Below are positions 1-9,500 of a stretch of 64,000 nt of DNA, piece by piece. This DNA comes from Heritagella_A intestinalis. Lineage in GTDB: Bacteria > Bacillota > Clostridia > Oscillospirales > Acutalibacteraceae. Within the stretch, counting starts at the first letter, position 1. Each line of letters opens with the position of its first letter. Position numbers and translations under genes: made by a program. The stretch lies in assembly GCA_904418995.1 (NCBI GenBank), contig CAJFQF010000006.1, positions 121,655-185,654 of the forward strand, written 5' to 3'. The notes beneath the pieces are model-generated. The model worked only from the letters and a program-made list of their open reading frames with translations. It made no database searches and was not told the origin of the DNA.

Positions 1-2
1 TA

Positions 3-260
3 AGAGTAGTACGCGCAGAGGAAATCCTCTTCAGAGAGCCGGGGCAGGTGGAAGCCCGGCGTGGATGGCTGTGCGGAATGGACTTACGAGGGCCGGGTGA
101 GCGCTGGAAAGCGGGTAGCCTGGGACGGGAACTCCACCCGTTATCAAGGGAGCATGCATGATGGTGCATGGAGCGAGTGGGCGGAAATTCCGCCAAACCG
201 GGTGGTACCGCAGGAGTGAATGGCTCTTGTCCCTGTAAACAGGGGCAAGGGCCTTTTTTG
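3..260 (+). promoter_or_regulatory. Tryptophan-specific T-box leader with terminator
   Basis: This is a tRNA-sensing T-box leader in front of the trpB-like gene. The 5' part shows the AGAGAG motif of stem I near 33-38. The specifier context GAA-UGG-AC places a UGG (Trp) codon at 79-81. The T-box sequence GGGTGGTACCGC lies at 200-211. It is followed by a GC-rich hairpin and T-run (222-259) that would terminate transcription unless uncharged tRNA-Trp stabilises the antiterminator. That mechanism is established for the family. The Trp assignment rests on reading the specifier by eye. The promoter lies before the window. Confidence 0.88.
222..259 (+). terminator. T-box regulated intrinsic terminator
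   Basis: The two halves of this GC-rich stem pair around a short TAAA loop and are followed by TTTTTT. The 5' half overlaps the region expected to pair with the T-box bulge in the antiterminator. Confidence 0.8.
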
Positions 261-315
261 TTGGCCCACTTCCATCACTGTGAAATATTATGATTTTGAA
301 AGGAGCATCCCCATT

Positions 316-1692
316 ATGGCAAAAATTCCCCATCGACTGAACCTCACCGAAGACCAGCTCCCCAAGCAGTGGTATAACCTCCGGGCCGACATGAAGGAGC
401 AGCCCGAACCCATGCTGAATCCGGCTACCATGAAGCCTATTAAGACAGAAGAGCTCTATCCCATTTTCTGCGAAGAGCTGGCTGCCCAGGAAATGGACAG
501 CACGACCCGCTATATCGATATTCCCGAAGAGGTCCAGGAGATTTACAAGTGCTACCGGCCTTCTCCCCTCTGCCGGGCCTATACCCTGGAAAAGTATCTG
601 GACACCCCTGCCCGGATCTACTATAAATTTGAGGGCAACAACACCTCCGGCAGCCATAAGCTGAATTCCGCCGTGCCCCAGGCCTATTATGCCAAGCAGC
701 AGGGCCTCAAGGGCCTGACCACGGAGACCGGCGCCGGCCAGTGGGGCACCGCCCTGGCAGAAGCCTGCGCATACTTTGACCTGCCTCTGACGGTGTTTAT
801 GGTCAAGGGCTCCTATCTCCAGAAGCCCTATCGCCGCTCCATTATCCAGACCTTCGGCGCCGATGTGATTGCCAGCCCCAGCGACACCACGAAAGTGGGC
901 CGGGCGATTCTGGCCAATGACCCGGAAACCAGCGGCAGCCTGGGCTGCGCCATCAGCGAAGCCATTGAAAAGGCCACCACCCACGAGGGCTACCGCTATG
1001 TGCTGGGTTCCGTCCTGAACCAGGTGGTGCTCCATCAGTCCATTATCGGCCTGGAATGCAAAACCGCCATGGAGATGCTGGACGAGTATCCCGATGTGGT
1101 CATCGGCTGCGCCGGCGGCGGCTCCAACCTGGGCGGCCTGATCGCCCCCTTTATGCAGGATAAGCTCCTGGGCCGGGCCAACCCCCACTTTGTCGCCGTG
1201 GAACCCGCCTCCTGCCCCTCCCTGACCCGGGGCCGCTATGCTTATGATTTCTGTGACACCGGTAAGGTGACGCCTCTGGCCAAAATGTACACCCTGGGCA
1301 GCGGCTTTATCCCCTCCGCCAACCATGCCGGCGGCCTGCGGTATCACGGGATGTCCCCCATCCTCTCCAAGCTGTATCACGACGGCTATCTGGATGAGGC
1401 CCGTTCTGTGGAACAGACCAAGGTCTTTGAAGCAGCTACCCTGTTTGCCAAGACGGAAACCATCCTGCCGGCGCCGGAATCCTCCCATGCCATCTGGGCG
1501 GCTATCCAGGAAGCCCTGCGCTGCAAGGAGACCGGCGAGTCCAAGTGCATCCTCTTTGGCCTGACGGGCACCGGCTATTTTGACATGACCGCGTACACTT
1601 CTTTCCGGGAGGGCACCATGAAGGATTATATCCCCACGGATGAGGATTTGCAGGCTGGATTTGACGCTTTGCCCAAAGTTGAGCAGGAATAA
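316..1692 (+). CDS. trpB: TrpB2-type tryptophan synthase beta chain
   Basis: A 458-residue PLP enzyme that condenses indole with serine to give tryptophan. The Schiff-base lysine is K115 in the segment NTSGSHK, and the phosphate-binding glycine loop GGGSN follows at about 267-271. The length and the N-terminal extension (LPKQWYNL) match the TrpB2 class of long beta chains rather than the 390-400 residue TrpB1. The ATG at 316 follows AGGAGC; an in-frame start at 220 would lie inside the T-box terminator. No trpA or other trp genes are next to it, so it may work with a distant TrpA or salvage free indole (inference). The Trp T-box supports the function. Confidence 0.9.
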   Translation: MAKIPHRLNLTEDQLPKQWYNLRADMKEQPEPMLNPATMKPIKTEELYPIFCEELAAQEMDSTTRYIDIPEEVQEIYKCYRPSPLCRAYTLEKYLDTPARIYYKFEGNNTSGSHKLNSAVPQAYYAKQQGLKGLTTETGAGQWGTALAEACAYFDLPLTVFMVKGSYLQKPYRRSIIQTFGADVIASPSDTTKVGRAILANDPETSGSLGCAISEAIEKATTHEGYRYVLGSVLNQVVLHQSIIGLECKTAMEMLDEYPDVVIGCAGGGSNLGGLIAPFMQDKLLGRANPHFVAVEPASCPSLTRGRYAYDFCDTGKVTPLAKMYTLGSGFIPSANHAGGLRYHGMSPILSKLYHDGYLDEARSVEQTKVFEAATLFAKTETILPAPESSHAIWAAIQEALRCKETGESKCILFGLTGTGYFDMTAYTSFREGTMKDYIPTDEDLQAGFDALPKVEQE

Positions 1693-1796
1693 TTAGTTGC
1701 TTTCTACAGTTCTCGGCAAACCGTCGTAAAGACAAAAGACAGAAAAATCTGATTTTGGATAAAAAAGAGATTCTCTTTCAAAGGCTTGTGAAAGAG

Positions 1797-1825
1797 TTGA
1801 CACTCTATATGGGGTGGGGTATAAT
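1797..1825 (+). promoter_or_regulatory. Near-consensus sigma-A promoter
   Basis: TTGACA (1797-1802) and TATAAT (1820-1825) are separated by 17 nt, a perfect consensus match. Transcription would start near 1831, at the first base of a paired stem. The promoter therefore appears to serve the structured RNA that follows. Confidence 0.85.
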
Positions 1826-1830
1826 AAAGA

Positions 1831-1981
1831 CGCAAAAGCAAAGCGATGGAGTGTGAAGCTCCCAATCTTACTAAATTTTGCGTATAAGTTTAGCGGCAAG
1901 ATTGCCGCACCTTTTTCAATACAACTCCTCCCCAAAAAGGAAAAAGCCGGGTTTTCCCCGGCTTTTTCCTTTTTCTTTTTT
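1831..1981 (+). ncRNA. Putative structured small RNA or riboswitch-like leader
   Basis: About 150 nt lie between a consensus promoter and an intrinsic terminator (1939-1981). ACGCAAAA (1830-1837) pairs perfectly with TTTTGCGT (1876-1883). Inside that stem GGAG/CTCC (1848-1851/1859-1862) forms a hairpin. GCGGCA/TGCCGC makes a second hairpin at 1893-1908. CAATCTT (1863-1869) is fully complementary to AAGATTG (1898-1904) in the second hairpin, so a pseudoknot or a switch between two folds is possible. I do not recognise the family. It is either an independent sRNA or a terminator-controlled leader of the ABC exporter gene, which starts 152 nt past the terminator. Confidence 0.55.
1939..1981 (+). 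terminator. Intrinsic terminator of the putative RNA
   Basis: A stem of about 13 bp (GGAAAAAGCCGGG with its complement) around a TTTT loop is followed by a long T-rich tract. Confidence 0.8.
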
Positions 1982-2132
1982 GCTGGATAAAAACAGCTTG
2001 TTGGTGGCCCGGAGGGGGATTTTTCTCCTTGGTTTCTTGCGTATTTTAAGGGGCCGTGGTATCATGGAGAGCAAGCGGGCCGGTTTTGTACCGGTAAAAA
2101 TGATTGAGAACAGGAAAGGAAGAAGCGTTATT

Positions 2133-3896
2133 ATGAAAAAAGGAAGCCGCAACCGGGGCCTGATCCGCCGGTTTGCCCCCTATTTTAAAAAGTACAAATG
2201 GGTACTGGTACTGGATCTTTTCTGCGCCTCTCTGACCACCATCTGCGAGCTGGTGCTGCCTCTGATTGTCCAGTATATCACGGATATGGGCATGAATAAC
2301 CTGGAAGCCCTGACTGTGCAGATTATTTTGCAGCTGGGGCTGTTTTACCTGATCCTGCGCCTCATTGACGGCGCGGCCAACTACTATATGGCGTCTATTG
2401 GCCATGTGATGGGCGCCCGGATTGAAACGGATATGCGCCGGGACCTCTTTGACCATTTGCAGAAGCTCTCCTTCTCCTATTATGACAACACCAAAATCGG
2501 GCAGATTATGGCCCGGATTACCAGCGACCTCTTTGATGTGACGGAATTTGCCCACCACTGCCCGGAGGAATTCTTTATTGCCGGGGTGAAAATCGTGGCT
2601 TCTTTCTGCATTTTGTGCCCCATGAACCTGTGGCTCACCCTGATTATTTTCGCAATCCTGCCCCTGATGCTGGTGTGCTCGGTGTATTTCAACCGGAAAA
2701 TGCGGGTGGAATTCAAGCGTTCCCGGGTGCAGATTGGCGAACTCAATGCCCAGGTAGAGGACAGCCTCCTGGGCGTGCGGGTGGTGAAGTCCTTTGCCAA
2801 CGAGGATATTGAACGGGAAAAATTCGAGGAGGGAAACCAGCAATTTCTCACCATTAAAAAAGCCATGTATAAGTATATGGCGGGTTTCCAGACCTCGACC
2901 CGGCTCTTTGACGGCCTGATGTATATTGTAGTCGTGGTGGCCGGCGCCCTGTTTATGGTGTACCGCCAGCTGGACCCGGCCCAGCTCATGGCGTATTTGC
3001 TGTATGTGAACACCCTGCTTACCTCGATCCGCCGGATTGTGGAATTTACAGAACAGTTCCAGCGGGGCATGACAGGTATTGAGCGCTTTGTGGAGATTAT
3101 GGACGCCCCGGTGGACATTACCGACGCCCCGGACGCCCAGGAGCTGACCCAGCTCAATGGCGAGGTGGAGTTCCGGGATGTGGGTTTTGCCTATAAGGAT
3201 GACGGCACAGAAGTCCTCTCTCACATCAACCTGCACGTGACTCCTGGAGAAAGCGTAGCCCTGGTGGGGCCCTCCGGCGGCGGCAAGACCACCATGTGCA
3301 GTTTGATTCCCCGGTTTTACGATGTGACGGAAGGGGCCGTGCTCCTGGACGGCAAAGATGTGCGCTCCCTGACCCTCCACTCCCTGCGCTCCCTGGTGGG
3401 GGTGGTGCAGCAGGATGTGTACCTGTTCTCCGGCTCCGTGTTTGAGAATATCCAGTATGGCCGGCCTGGGGCCTCCCGGGAGGAGGTCATGGAGGCTGCC
3501 AAAAAAGCCGGCGCCCATGAGTTTATCATGCATCTCAGCGACGGCTATGACACCTATGTGGGCGAACGGGGCGTGAAGCTCTCCGGCGGCCAGAAGCAGC
3601 GCATCAGTATTGCCCGGGCCTTCCTGAAGAATCCCCCGGTGCTGATTTTGGACGAGGCCACCTCCGCTTTGGACAACGAGAGCGAAAAGCTGGTGCAGGA
3701 GTCCCTGGAAAAGCTCTCCAAGGGCCGCACCACCTTTACCATTGCCCACCGGCTCTCCACTATCCGCCGGGCGGATACCATTCTGGTGCTCACGGAAAAG
3801 GGCATCGAGGAGCGTGGAAACCATCAGGAGCTGCTGGAGAAAGGCGGTATCTACGCCCATCTGTATGAGCTTTCTACGGGATTGGAAAAGGTATAA
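2133..3896 (+). CDS. ABC exporter, fused membrane and ATPase half-transporter
   Basis: A 587-residue type I ABC exporter of the MsbA/lipid-drug family. An N-terminal six-helix membrane domain covers about residues 20-320. The ATPase domain has Walker A GPSGGGKT (379-386, lysine 385), signature LSGGQ (483-487) and Walker B ILDEA (D507, E508). Such half-transporters dimerise and export lipids, peptides or drugs; the substrate cannot be told. The ATG at 2133 follows AGGAAAGGAAG. In-frame upstream ATGs would add a non-homologous tail that runs into the RNA terminator. No partner half-transporter is adjacent, so it may act as a homodimer. Confidence 0.9.
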   Translation: MKKGSRNRGLIRRFAPYFKKYKWVLVLDLFCASLTTICELVLPLIVQYITDMGMNNLEALTVQIILQLGLFYLILRLIDGAANYYMASIGHVMGARIETDMRRDLFDHLQKLSFSYYDNTKIGQIMARITSDLFDVTEFAHHCPEEFFIAGVKIVASFCILCPMNLWLTLIIFAILPLMLVCSVYFNRKMRVEFKRSRVQIGELNAQVEDSLLGVRVVKSFANEDIEREKFEEGNQQFLTIKKAMYKYMAGFQTSTRLFDGLMYIVVVVAGALFMVYRQLDPAQLMAYLLYVNTLLTSIRRIVEFTEQFQRGMTGIERFVEIMDAPVDITDAPDAQELTQLNGEVEFRDVGFAYKDDGTEVLSHINLHVTPGESVALVGPSGGGKTTMCSLIPRFYDVTEGAVLLDGKDVRSLTLHSLRSLVGVVQQDVYLFSGSVFENIQYGRPGASREEVMEAAKKAGAHEFIMHLSDGYDTYVGERGVKLSGGQKQRISIARAFLKNPPVLILDEATSALDNESEKLVQESLEKLSKGRTTFTIAHRLSTIRRADTILVLTEKGIEERGNHQELLEKGGIYAHLYELSTGLEKV

Positions 3897-3924
3897 GGAA
3901 TCCCTTTTAATTCTAAACGCAGCA

Positions 3925-3965
3925 AGGCCCCGGCGCACTCGCGCCGGGGCCTGCTTATTTTTGTT
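3925..3965 (+). terminator. Intrinsic terminator after the ABC exporter
   Basis: A stem AGGCCCCGGCGC with its complement around a short loop, followed by a T-rich stretch. Confidence 0.8.
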
Positions 3966-3984
3966 TATGAAATGAAAAAGCGGC

Positions 3985-4587
3985 TCAATAGTCGTCTACG
4001 TCAAACCGGCGGTCCCGGAAGTAGAAATCCCGGTCGGCCTCGGTGATTTCCCGGATGACCCGGCAGGGGTTGCCCGCTGCCAGTACATTGTCCGGCAAGT
4101 CCTTGGTGACCACGCTGCCGGAGCCCACCACCACATTATTGCCGATGTGGACGCCGGGGTTTACCACCACGTTGCCTCCCAGCCAGACGTTGTCGCCAAT
4201 GGTGACATCGATTCCATACTCATAGCCGGAGTTCCGGGAATCCGGGTGCAGGGGGTGGCCGGCGGTATAGATGGCCACGTTGGGGGCGAACATCACGTTG
4301 TCCCCGATGGTTACCCGGGCCACATCCAGGATCACCAGGTTGTAGTTGGCGAAGAAGTTCTTCCCCACGTGAATGTTGTATCCATAGTCGCAGTGGAAGG
4401 GCTGCTCTATGTGGACGTTTTCCCCGCAGCTCCCCAGGATCTCCTGCATCAGAGCGGCTTGCTCCGGGCCGGGTTCCGTGTGGTTAAAGGCAAAAATCCG
4501 CTTTTTATTGGCGTTCCGTTCCTCCAAAAGGCCGTCCAGCCAAGCTTTATACGGTAAATTTGCCAACATTCTTTCTTTTTGATTCAT
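3985..4587 (-). CDS. Sugar O-acetyltransferase, maltose/galactoside type
   Basis: A 200-residue enzyme of the left-handed beta-helix (hexapeptide) acetyltransferase family, like Maa or LacA. It transfers acetyl from acetyl-CoA to sugar hydroxyls in the cytoplasm. An N-terminal domain (about 5-55) precedes hexapeptide repeats such as VTIGDNV and HIGNNVVVG (about 70-185). The family's catalytic histidine is in YTAGHPLHP. Length fits the family (185-205). The gene sits 18 bp downstream of the CBS/CorC gene on the same strand, so co-transcription is plausible. The natural substrate cannot be inferred. Confidence 0.87.
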   Translation of the reverse strand: MNQKERMLANLPYKAWLDGLLEERNANKKRIFAFNHTEPGPEQAALMQEILGSCGENVHIEQPFHCDYGYNIHVGKNFFANYNLVILDVARVTIGDNVMFAPNVAIYTAGHPLHPDSRNSGYEYGIDVTIGDNVWLGGNVVVNPGVHIGNNVVVGSGSVVTKDLPDNVLAAGNPCRVIREITEADRDFYFRDRRFDVDDY

Positions 4588-4605
4588 GGTGTAGCCTCAG
4601 AAGGA

Positions 4606-6036
4606 TTAGTCCTCTTTCTCGTCCTTGTCTTCTTTTTCTTTTTGATATTCCGGGTCCTTCACAATGAGCAGCTTGCTGATGCGGCGCTCTTCCACCTCTT
4701 CTACGGTAAAGGTGAGGTTTTCCCAGGTAACCGTTGGATGCTCTCCCGGCTTGGGAATGCGCCCCAGCAGCTCTACGACCATACCGGCAATGGTATCGTA
4801 ATCCCCTTCCGGCAAATCTACATCCAGCAGGTCCTCGATTTCGTCAATGGAGGTGCTGCCGTCTACGGTGAAGGCGTTTTCGCTGACCCGGAAAATTTCT
4901 TCTTCCTCATCGTCGTATTCGTCCTGGATATTGCCCACAATGGATTCCAGCAGGTCCTCCATGGTGACAATGCCCTCGGTGCCGCCGTACTCGTCCACCA
5001 CAATGGCAATCTGCAAACGGCGGGCGGTCATTTCCTCCAGCAGCTCATTGCAGCTTTTGCTCTCGGGCACAAAGTAGGCCGGGCGCATATAATCGGTGAT
5101 TTTAGCGTCTTCGGGGATGTCCTGCCCCACATAACGGAGAAGGTCCTTTACATAGAAAATACCCAGCACCGTGTCCAGCTGGTCGTGGTATACCGGCATC
5201 CGGGAATACCCCTCTTCCGTGGCCAGACGGGCAGCCTCCAGCACGGTGGCGGTATCCTCTACAGCCGTGACCTCTGTGCGGTGGGTCATAATCTCGCTGA
5301 CAGCCCGGTCGTCAAACTCAAAGATGTTGGAGATCATGTCCTTGGCGCCCGGGTCGATCACGCCTTTTTCCTGGCCCACATCCACCATCATGAGAATTTC
5401 TTCCTCGGTGACCGTCTCTTCCGAAGAGTTGGGGTCAATGCCGAAGAGGCGCAAAACCAGGTTGGTGGAAAAGCTCAGGAAGGTAATGAAGGGGCTGAAA
5501 ATCTTCGCTACAGCGGAAAGGATGCCTACAAATTTAAAGGAGAGCTGCTCTGCCCGCTGCATGGCGATTTTTTTAGGAACCAGCTCGCCCAGCACCAGGG
5601 AGAAATAAGACAGGACAATGGTAATGAGCACAGTGGAAATACCCACGATGGTAGAATGCGACAGGGGGATAAACCCGCTGAGCCAGTCGGCCAGCATGTT
5701 GGCGAAGCTCTGGGAAGCCGACGCGGAAGTCAGGAACCCGGAGAGGGTGACGCCAATTTGGATAGTGGACAAAAAGCGGCTGGAGTTAGCGGTGAGCTTT
5801 ACCAGCTTCTGGGCTTTCTTGTTGCCGTCTTCCGCCATTTTTTTGAGCTTTCCATCGTTTAGGGTGATGACTGCAATTTCCGAAGCGGCAAAGAAGCCGT
5901 TGAGGAAAATCAGCAGAATCAGCAGGAGCACAGAAAAAATAGTTCCCTGCAAATCCATGGTCTGGGTGGGATCCGCCGCGGATACGGCGGTGCTGAGGAG
6001 GTTGAACATACAGTGGCCTTCGGGTTCGGAGGGCAT
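4606..6036 (-). CDS. CNNM/CorC (HlyC) family membrane protein with CBS domains
   Basis: A 476-residue membrane protein with an N-terminal DUF21/CNNM transmembrane region (about 25-210). A pair of CBS domains follows (about 230-350; IMTHRTEVTAVE, then IAIVVDEYGGTEGIVTMEDLLE). The end is a CorC_HlyC domain (about 365-450). Members act in magnesium or cobalt efflux or homeostasis and are often labelled hemolysin, a name with little functional support. The chosen ATG at 6036 follows AAAGGGG; an alternative ATG lies nine codons in. The acidic and lysine-rich tail is ordinary for the family. Confidence 0.9.
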   Translation of the reverse strand: MPSEPEGHCMFNLLSTAVSAADPTQTMDLQGTIFSVLLLILLIFLNGFFAASEIAVITLNDGKLKKMAEDGNKKAQKLVKLTANSSRFLSTIQIGVTLSGFLTSASASQSFANMLADWLSGFIPLSHSTIVGISTVLITIVLSYFSLVLGELVPKKIAMQRAEQLSFKFVGILSAVAKIFSPFITFLSFSTNLVLRLFGIDPNSSEETVTEEEILMMVDVGQEKGVIDPGAKDMISNIFEFDDRAVSEIMTHRTEVTAVEDTATVLEAARLATEEGYSRMPVYHDQLDTVLGIFYVKDLLRYVGQDIPEDAKITDYMRPAYFVPESKSCNELLEEMTARRLQIAIVVDEYGGTEGIVTMEDLLESIVGNIQDEYDDEEEEIFRVSENAFTVDGSTSIDEIEDLLDVDLPEGDYDTIAGMVVELLGRIPKPGEHPTVTWENLTFTVEEVEERRISKLLIVKDPEYQKEKEDKDEKED

Positions 6037-6139
6037 AAAAATCGGTTTCCCCTTTCATAAGTAAATATTAAGTTTGATTTGGGGAGGGTTCCCCTGGACG
6101 TCTTTCTGCCGGGAAGCAAAAAGAAATATAATCACTATT

Positions 6140-6169
6140 ATTTTACCGTATGGCCGGGCTGCCTGTCAA
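6140..6169 (-). promoter_or_regulatory. Promoter for the CNNM/CorC gene
   Basis: On the minus strand, TTGACA (6164-6169) and TAAAAT (6140-6145) are 18 nt apart, about 100 bp upstream of the start codon. Confidence 0.7.
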
Positions 6170-6374
6170 CGCAGGGGATTGACGGCTGAGAGGCTGTGCG
6201 GGTGAGGAAGGAACAGCAGGAGGGAGGCCATGAAAAGCCGGGAGTTTATAGGGGGAAAATCCGCCGTTTTTGCCGGAAAACCGGCTTTTCCTTTTGTGGA
6301 ATCCTGGAAAAGGGTTCTCTGGGAAGCCCTGGAAAAAAATCATTTGGGAAATTGAGAGAAAATCCTCATTTCAC

Positions 6375-6403
6375 TTTACAGAAGGCGCAAAAAATGATAG
6401 AAT
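6375..6403 (+). promoter_or_regulatory. Promoter for the PFOR gene
   Basis: TTTACA (6375-6380) and TAGAAT (6398-6403) are 17 nt apart. The implied 5' leader is about 130 nt. No recognisable riboswitch was seen in it or in the rest of the 6037-6538 gap, which otherwise holds only the divergent minus-strand promoter. Confidence 0.65.
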
Positions 6404-6538
6404 TTAGCTTGTACAGAAGCTTTTTGGAACGTGAAAAGCTGCCTGTAGGGGTTTGCCGCGCCTTCTGACGGGCGGCCCTGCCAGTCTTTTTGGATTCGGT
6501 ACTCTTATTTTTTATCCCGAAAAGGAGGAAATACTTCC

Positions 6539-9500
6539 ATGGTAACAAGAACCAAGAAGAGCATGGACGGTAACACCGCTGCCGCACACGTAGCGTATGC
6601 GTTTACAGAAGTTGCCGCCATCTATCCCATCACCCCGTCCAGCCCCATGGCGGACAATGTGGACGTGTGGTCTGCCGCCGGACAGGAGAACATTTTCGGC
6701 ACCCAGGTTAAGGTTGTCGAGATGCAGTCTGAGGCCGGTGCTGCCGGTGCTGTTCACGGCTCCCTGGCCGCTGGCGCCCTGACCACCACCTTCACCGCTT
6801 CCCAGGGCCTGCTGCTGATGATCCCCAACATGTATAAGATCGCCGGCGAGCTGCTGCCCAGCGTGTTCCATGTGTCTGCCCGTACCGTGGCCAGCCACGC
6901 CCTGAACATTTTCGGCGACCACTCCGACGTGTATGCTTGCCGTCAGACCGGTTTCGCTATGCTGGCTGAGACCAACCCCCAGGAAGTCATGGACCTGGCT
7001 GCTGTGGCCCATCTCTCCGCTATCAAGGGCAAGGTGCCGTTCATTAACTTCTTCGACGGCTTCCGCACTTCCCACGAGATTCAGAAGATCGAGGTGTGGG
7101 ATTACAAGGATCTGGCCGAAATGGTGGATTGGGACGCGATCCAGTCCTTCCGCGATCACGCCCTGAATCCCGAGCATCCCTCCATGCGCGGTTCCCACGA
7201 GAACGGCGACATCTTCTTCCAGCATCGTGAGGCCTGCAACAAGTACTATGACGCCCTGCCCGCAGTGGTGGAAGAGTACATGGACAAGGTCAACGAGAAG
7301 CTGGGCACCGACTACAAGCTGTTCAACTACTACGGTGCTCCCGATGCTGACCGCGTCATCATCGCTATGGGCTCCATCTGCGACGTGGCCGAGGAAGTCA
7401 TCGACTATCTGACCGCTAAGGGTGAGAAGGTCGGCCTGGTAAAGGTTCGCCTGTATCGTCCCTTCGTTGCTTCCAAGCTGCTGGAGGCTATCCCCGCCAC
7501 CGCCAAGAAGATCGCTGTGCTGGACCGCACCAAGGAACCCGGTGCTCTGGGCGAGCCCCTGTATCTGGACGTTGTGGCTGCTCTCCGCGAGGCTGGCAAC
7601 GACGCTGCTGTGATCGGCGGCCGTTACGGCCTGGGCTCCAAGGACACCCCGCCCTCCAGCGTGTTCGCTGTGTATGAGGAGCTGTCCAAGGACGAGATGA
7701 AGCCCCGCTTCACCCTGGGCATCACCGACGACGTCACCTACCTCTCCCTGGAGGAGAAGCCCGCTCCCAACACCGCTGCAGAAGGCACCACCGAGTGCAA
7801 GTTCTGGGGCCTGGGCGGCGACGGCACCGTTGGCGCCAACAAGAACTCCACCAAGATCATCGGTGACCACACCGATAAATATATCCAGGCATACTTCCAG
7901 TATGACTCCAAGAAGACCGGCGGCGTAACCATCAGCCACCTGCGCTTCGGCGACAAGCCCATCAAGAGCCCCTACTACATCAACAAGGCTGACTTTGTGG
8001 CCTGCCACAACCCCTCCTATGTAATCAAGGGCTTTAAGATGGTCAACGACGTGAAGCCCGGCGGTATCTTCATGATCAACTGCCAGTGGACCGACGAGGA
8101 ACTGGATCACCATATGCCCGCTGAGGCGAAGCGCTACATCGCCAACAACAACATTCAGCTGTACACCATCAACGCCATCGACAAGGCCATTGAGATCGGC
8201 ATGGGCAAGCGCACCAACACCATTCTGCAGTCCGCTTTCTTTGCCCTGGCCAACATCATGCCCAAGGAGGACGCCATCCGCTTCATGAAGGAAGCTGCTA
8301 AGAAGTCCTACTCCAAGAAGGGCGAGGCCGTTGTTGAGATGAACTATAAGGCCATCGACGCCGGCGCTGACGCTCTGCACAAGGTGGAAATCCCCGCTTC
8401 CTGGGCTACCGCCGAGGATCCCGCTAATACCACCGTGCTGGAGGGCAACCCCGCTACCGTGAAGATGGTCAAGGAAATCATGGAGCCCGTTGGCAGAATG
8501 GACGGCGACAGCCTGCCTGTTTCCGCTTTCGTGGATCATGTGGACGGCCAGTTCGAGCAGGGCGCTTCCGCTTATGAGAAGCGCGGCGTTGCTGTGATGG
8601 TTCCCGAGTGGATTCCCGAGAACTGCATCCAGTGCAACCAGTGCGCCTTTGTGTGTCCTCATGCCACCATCCGTCCCTTCGCTCTCACCGCTGATGAGGT
8701 GGAGAAGGCTCCCGCTGCCTTCAAGGGCAAGAAGATGACCGGTAAGGGCTGCGAGAACTACACCTTTACCATGACCGTTTCCCCGCTGGACTGCATGGGC
8801 TGCGGCGTTTGCGCCAATGTCTGCCCCGCTCCCAACAAGGCCCTGAAGATGGTGCCCCAGGAGAGCCAGGCTGCTCAGCAGGAGGTCTTCGATTATGCCG
8901 TTGCCAATATCCGCAAGAAGGATGGCATGATGGCCGAGACCACCGTCAAGGGTTCTCAGTTCAACCAGCCGCTGCTTGAGTTCTCCGGCAGCTGCGCAGG
9001 CTGTGCCGAGACCAGCTATGCCCGCCTGATCACCCAGATGTTCGGCGAGCGTATGTTCATCTCCAATGCTACCGGTTGCTCCTCCATCTGGGGCGGCCCC
9101 GCAGCTACTTCCCCGTACACCACCAGCAAGGTCAGCGGCTTTGGTCCCGCCTGGGCAAACTCCCTGTTCGAGGACAACGCTGAGCATGGCTTTGGTATGT
9201 ACCTGGGCCAGAAGGTCATCCGCGACCGCCTCATTGATGAAGTGAAGGCTGCCCGCGATGCCGCTTCTGACGAGATGAAGGCTGCTATCGATGCATATCT
9301 GGACACCGTGGACGACGGTAAGGCCAATGGCCCCGCTGCCCAGGCCCTGATTGCTGAGATGGAAAAGGATCCCGAGGCTTACAAGGAGATCCTGGCTAAG
9401 AAGAGCTACCTGTCCAAGAAGAGCGTGTGGATCTTCGGCGGCGACGGCTGGGCTTATGACATCGGCTTCGGCGGCCTGGATCACGTCCTGGCTTCCGGCG

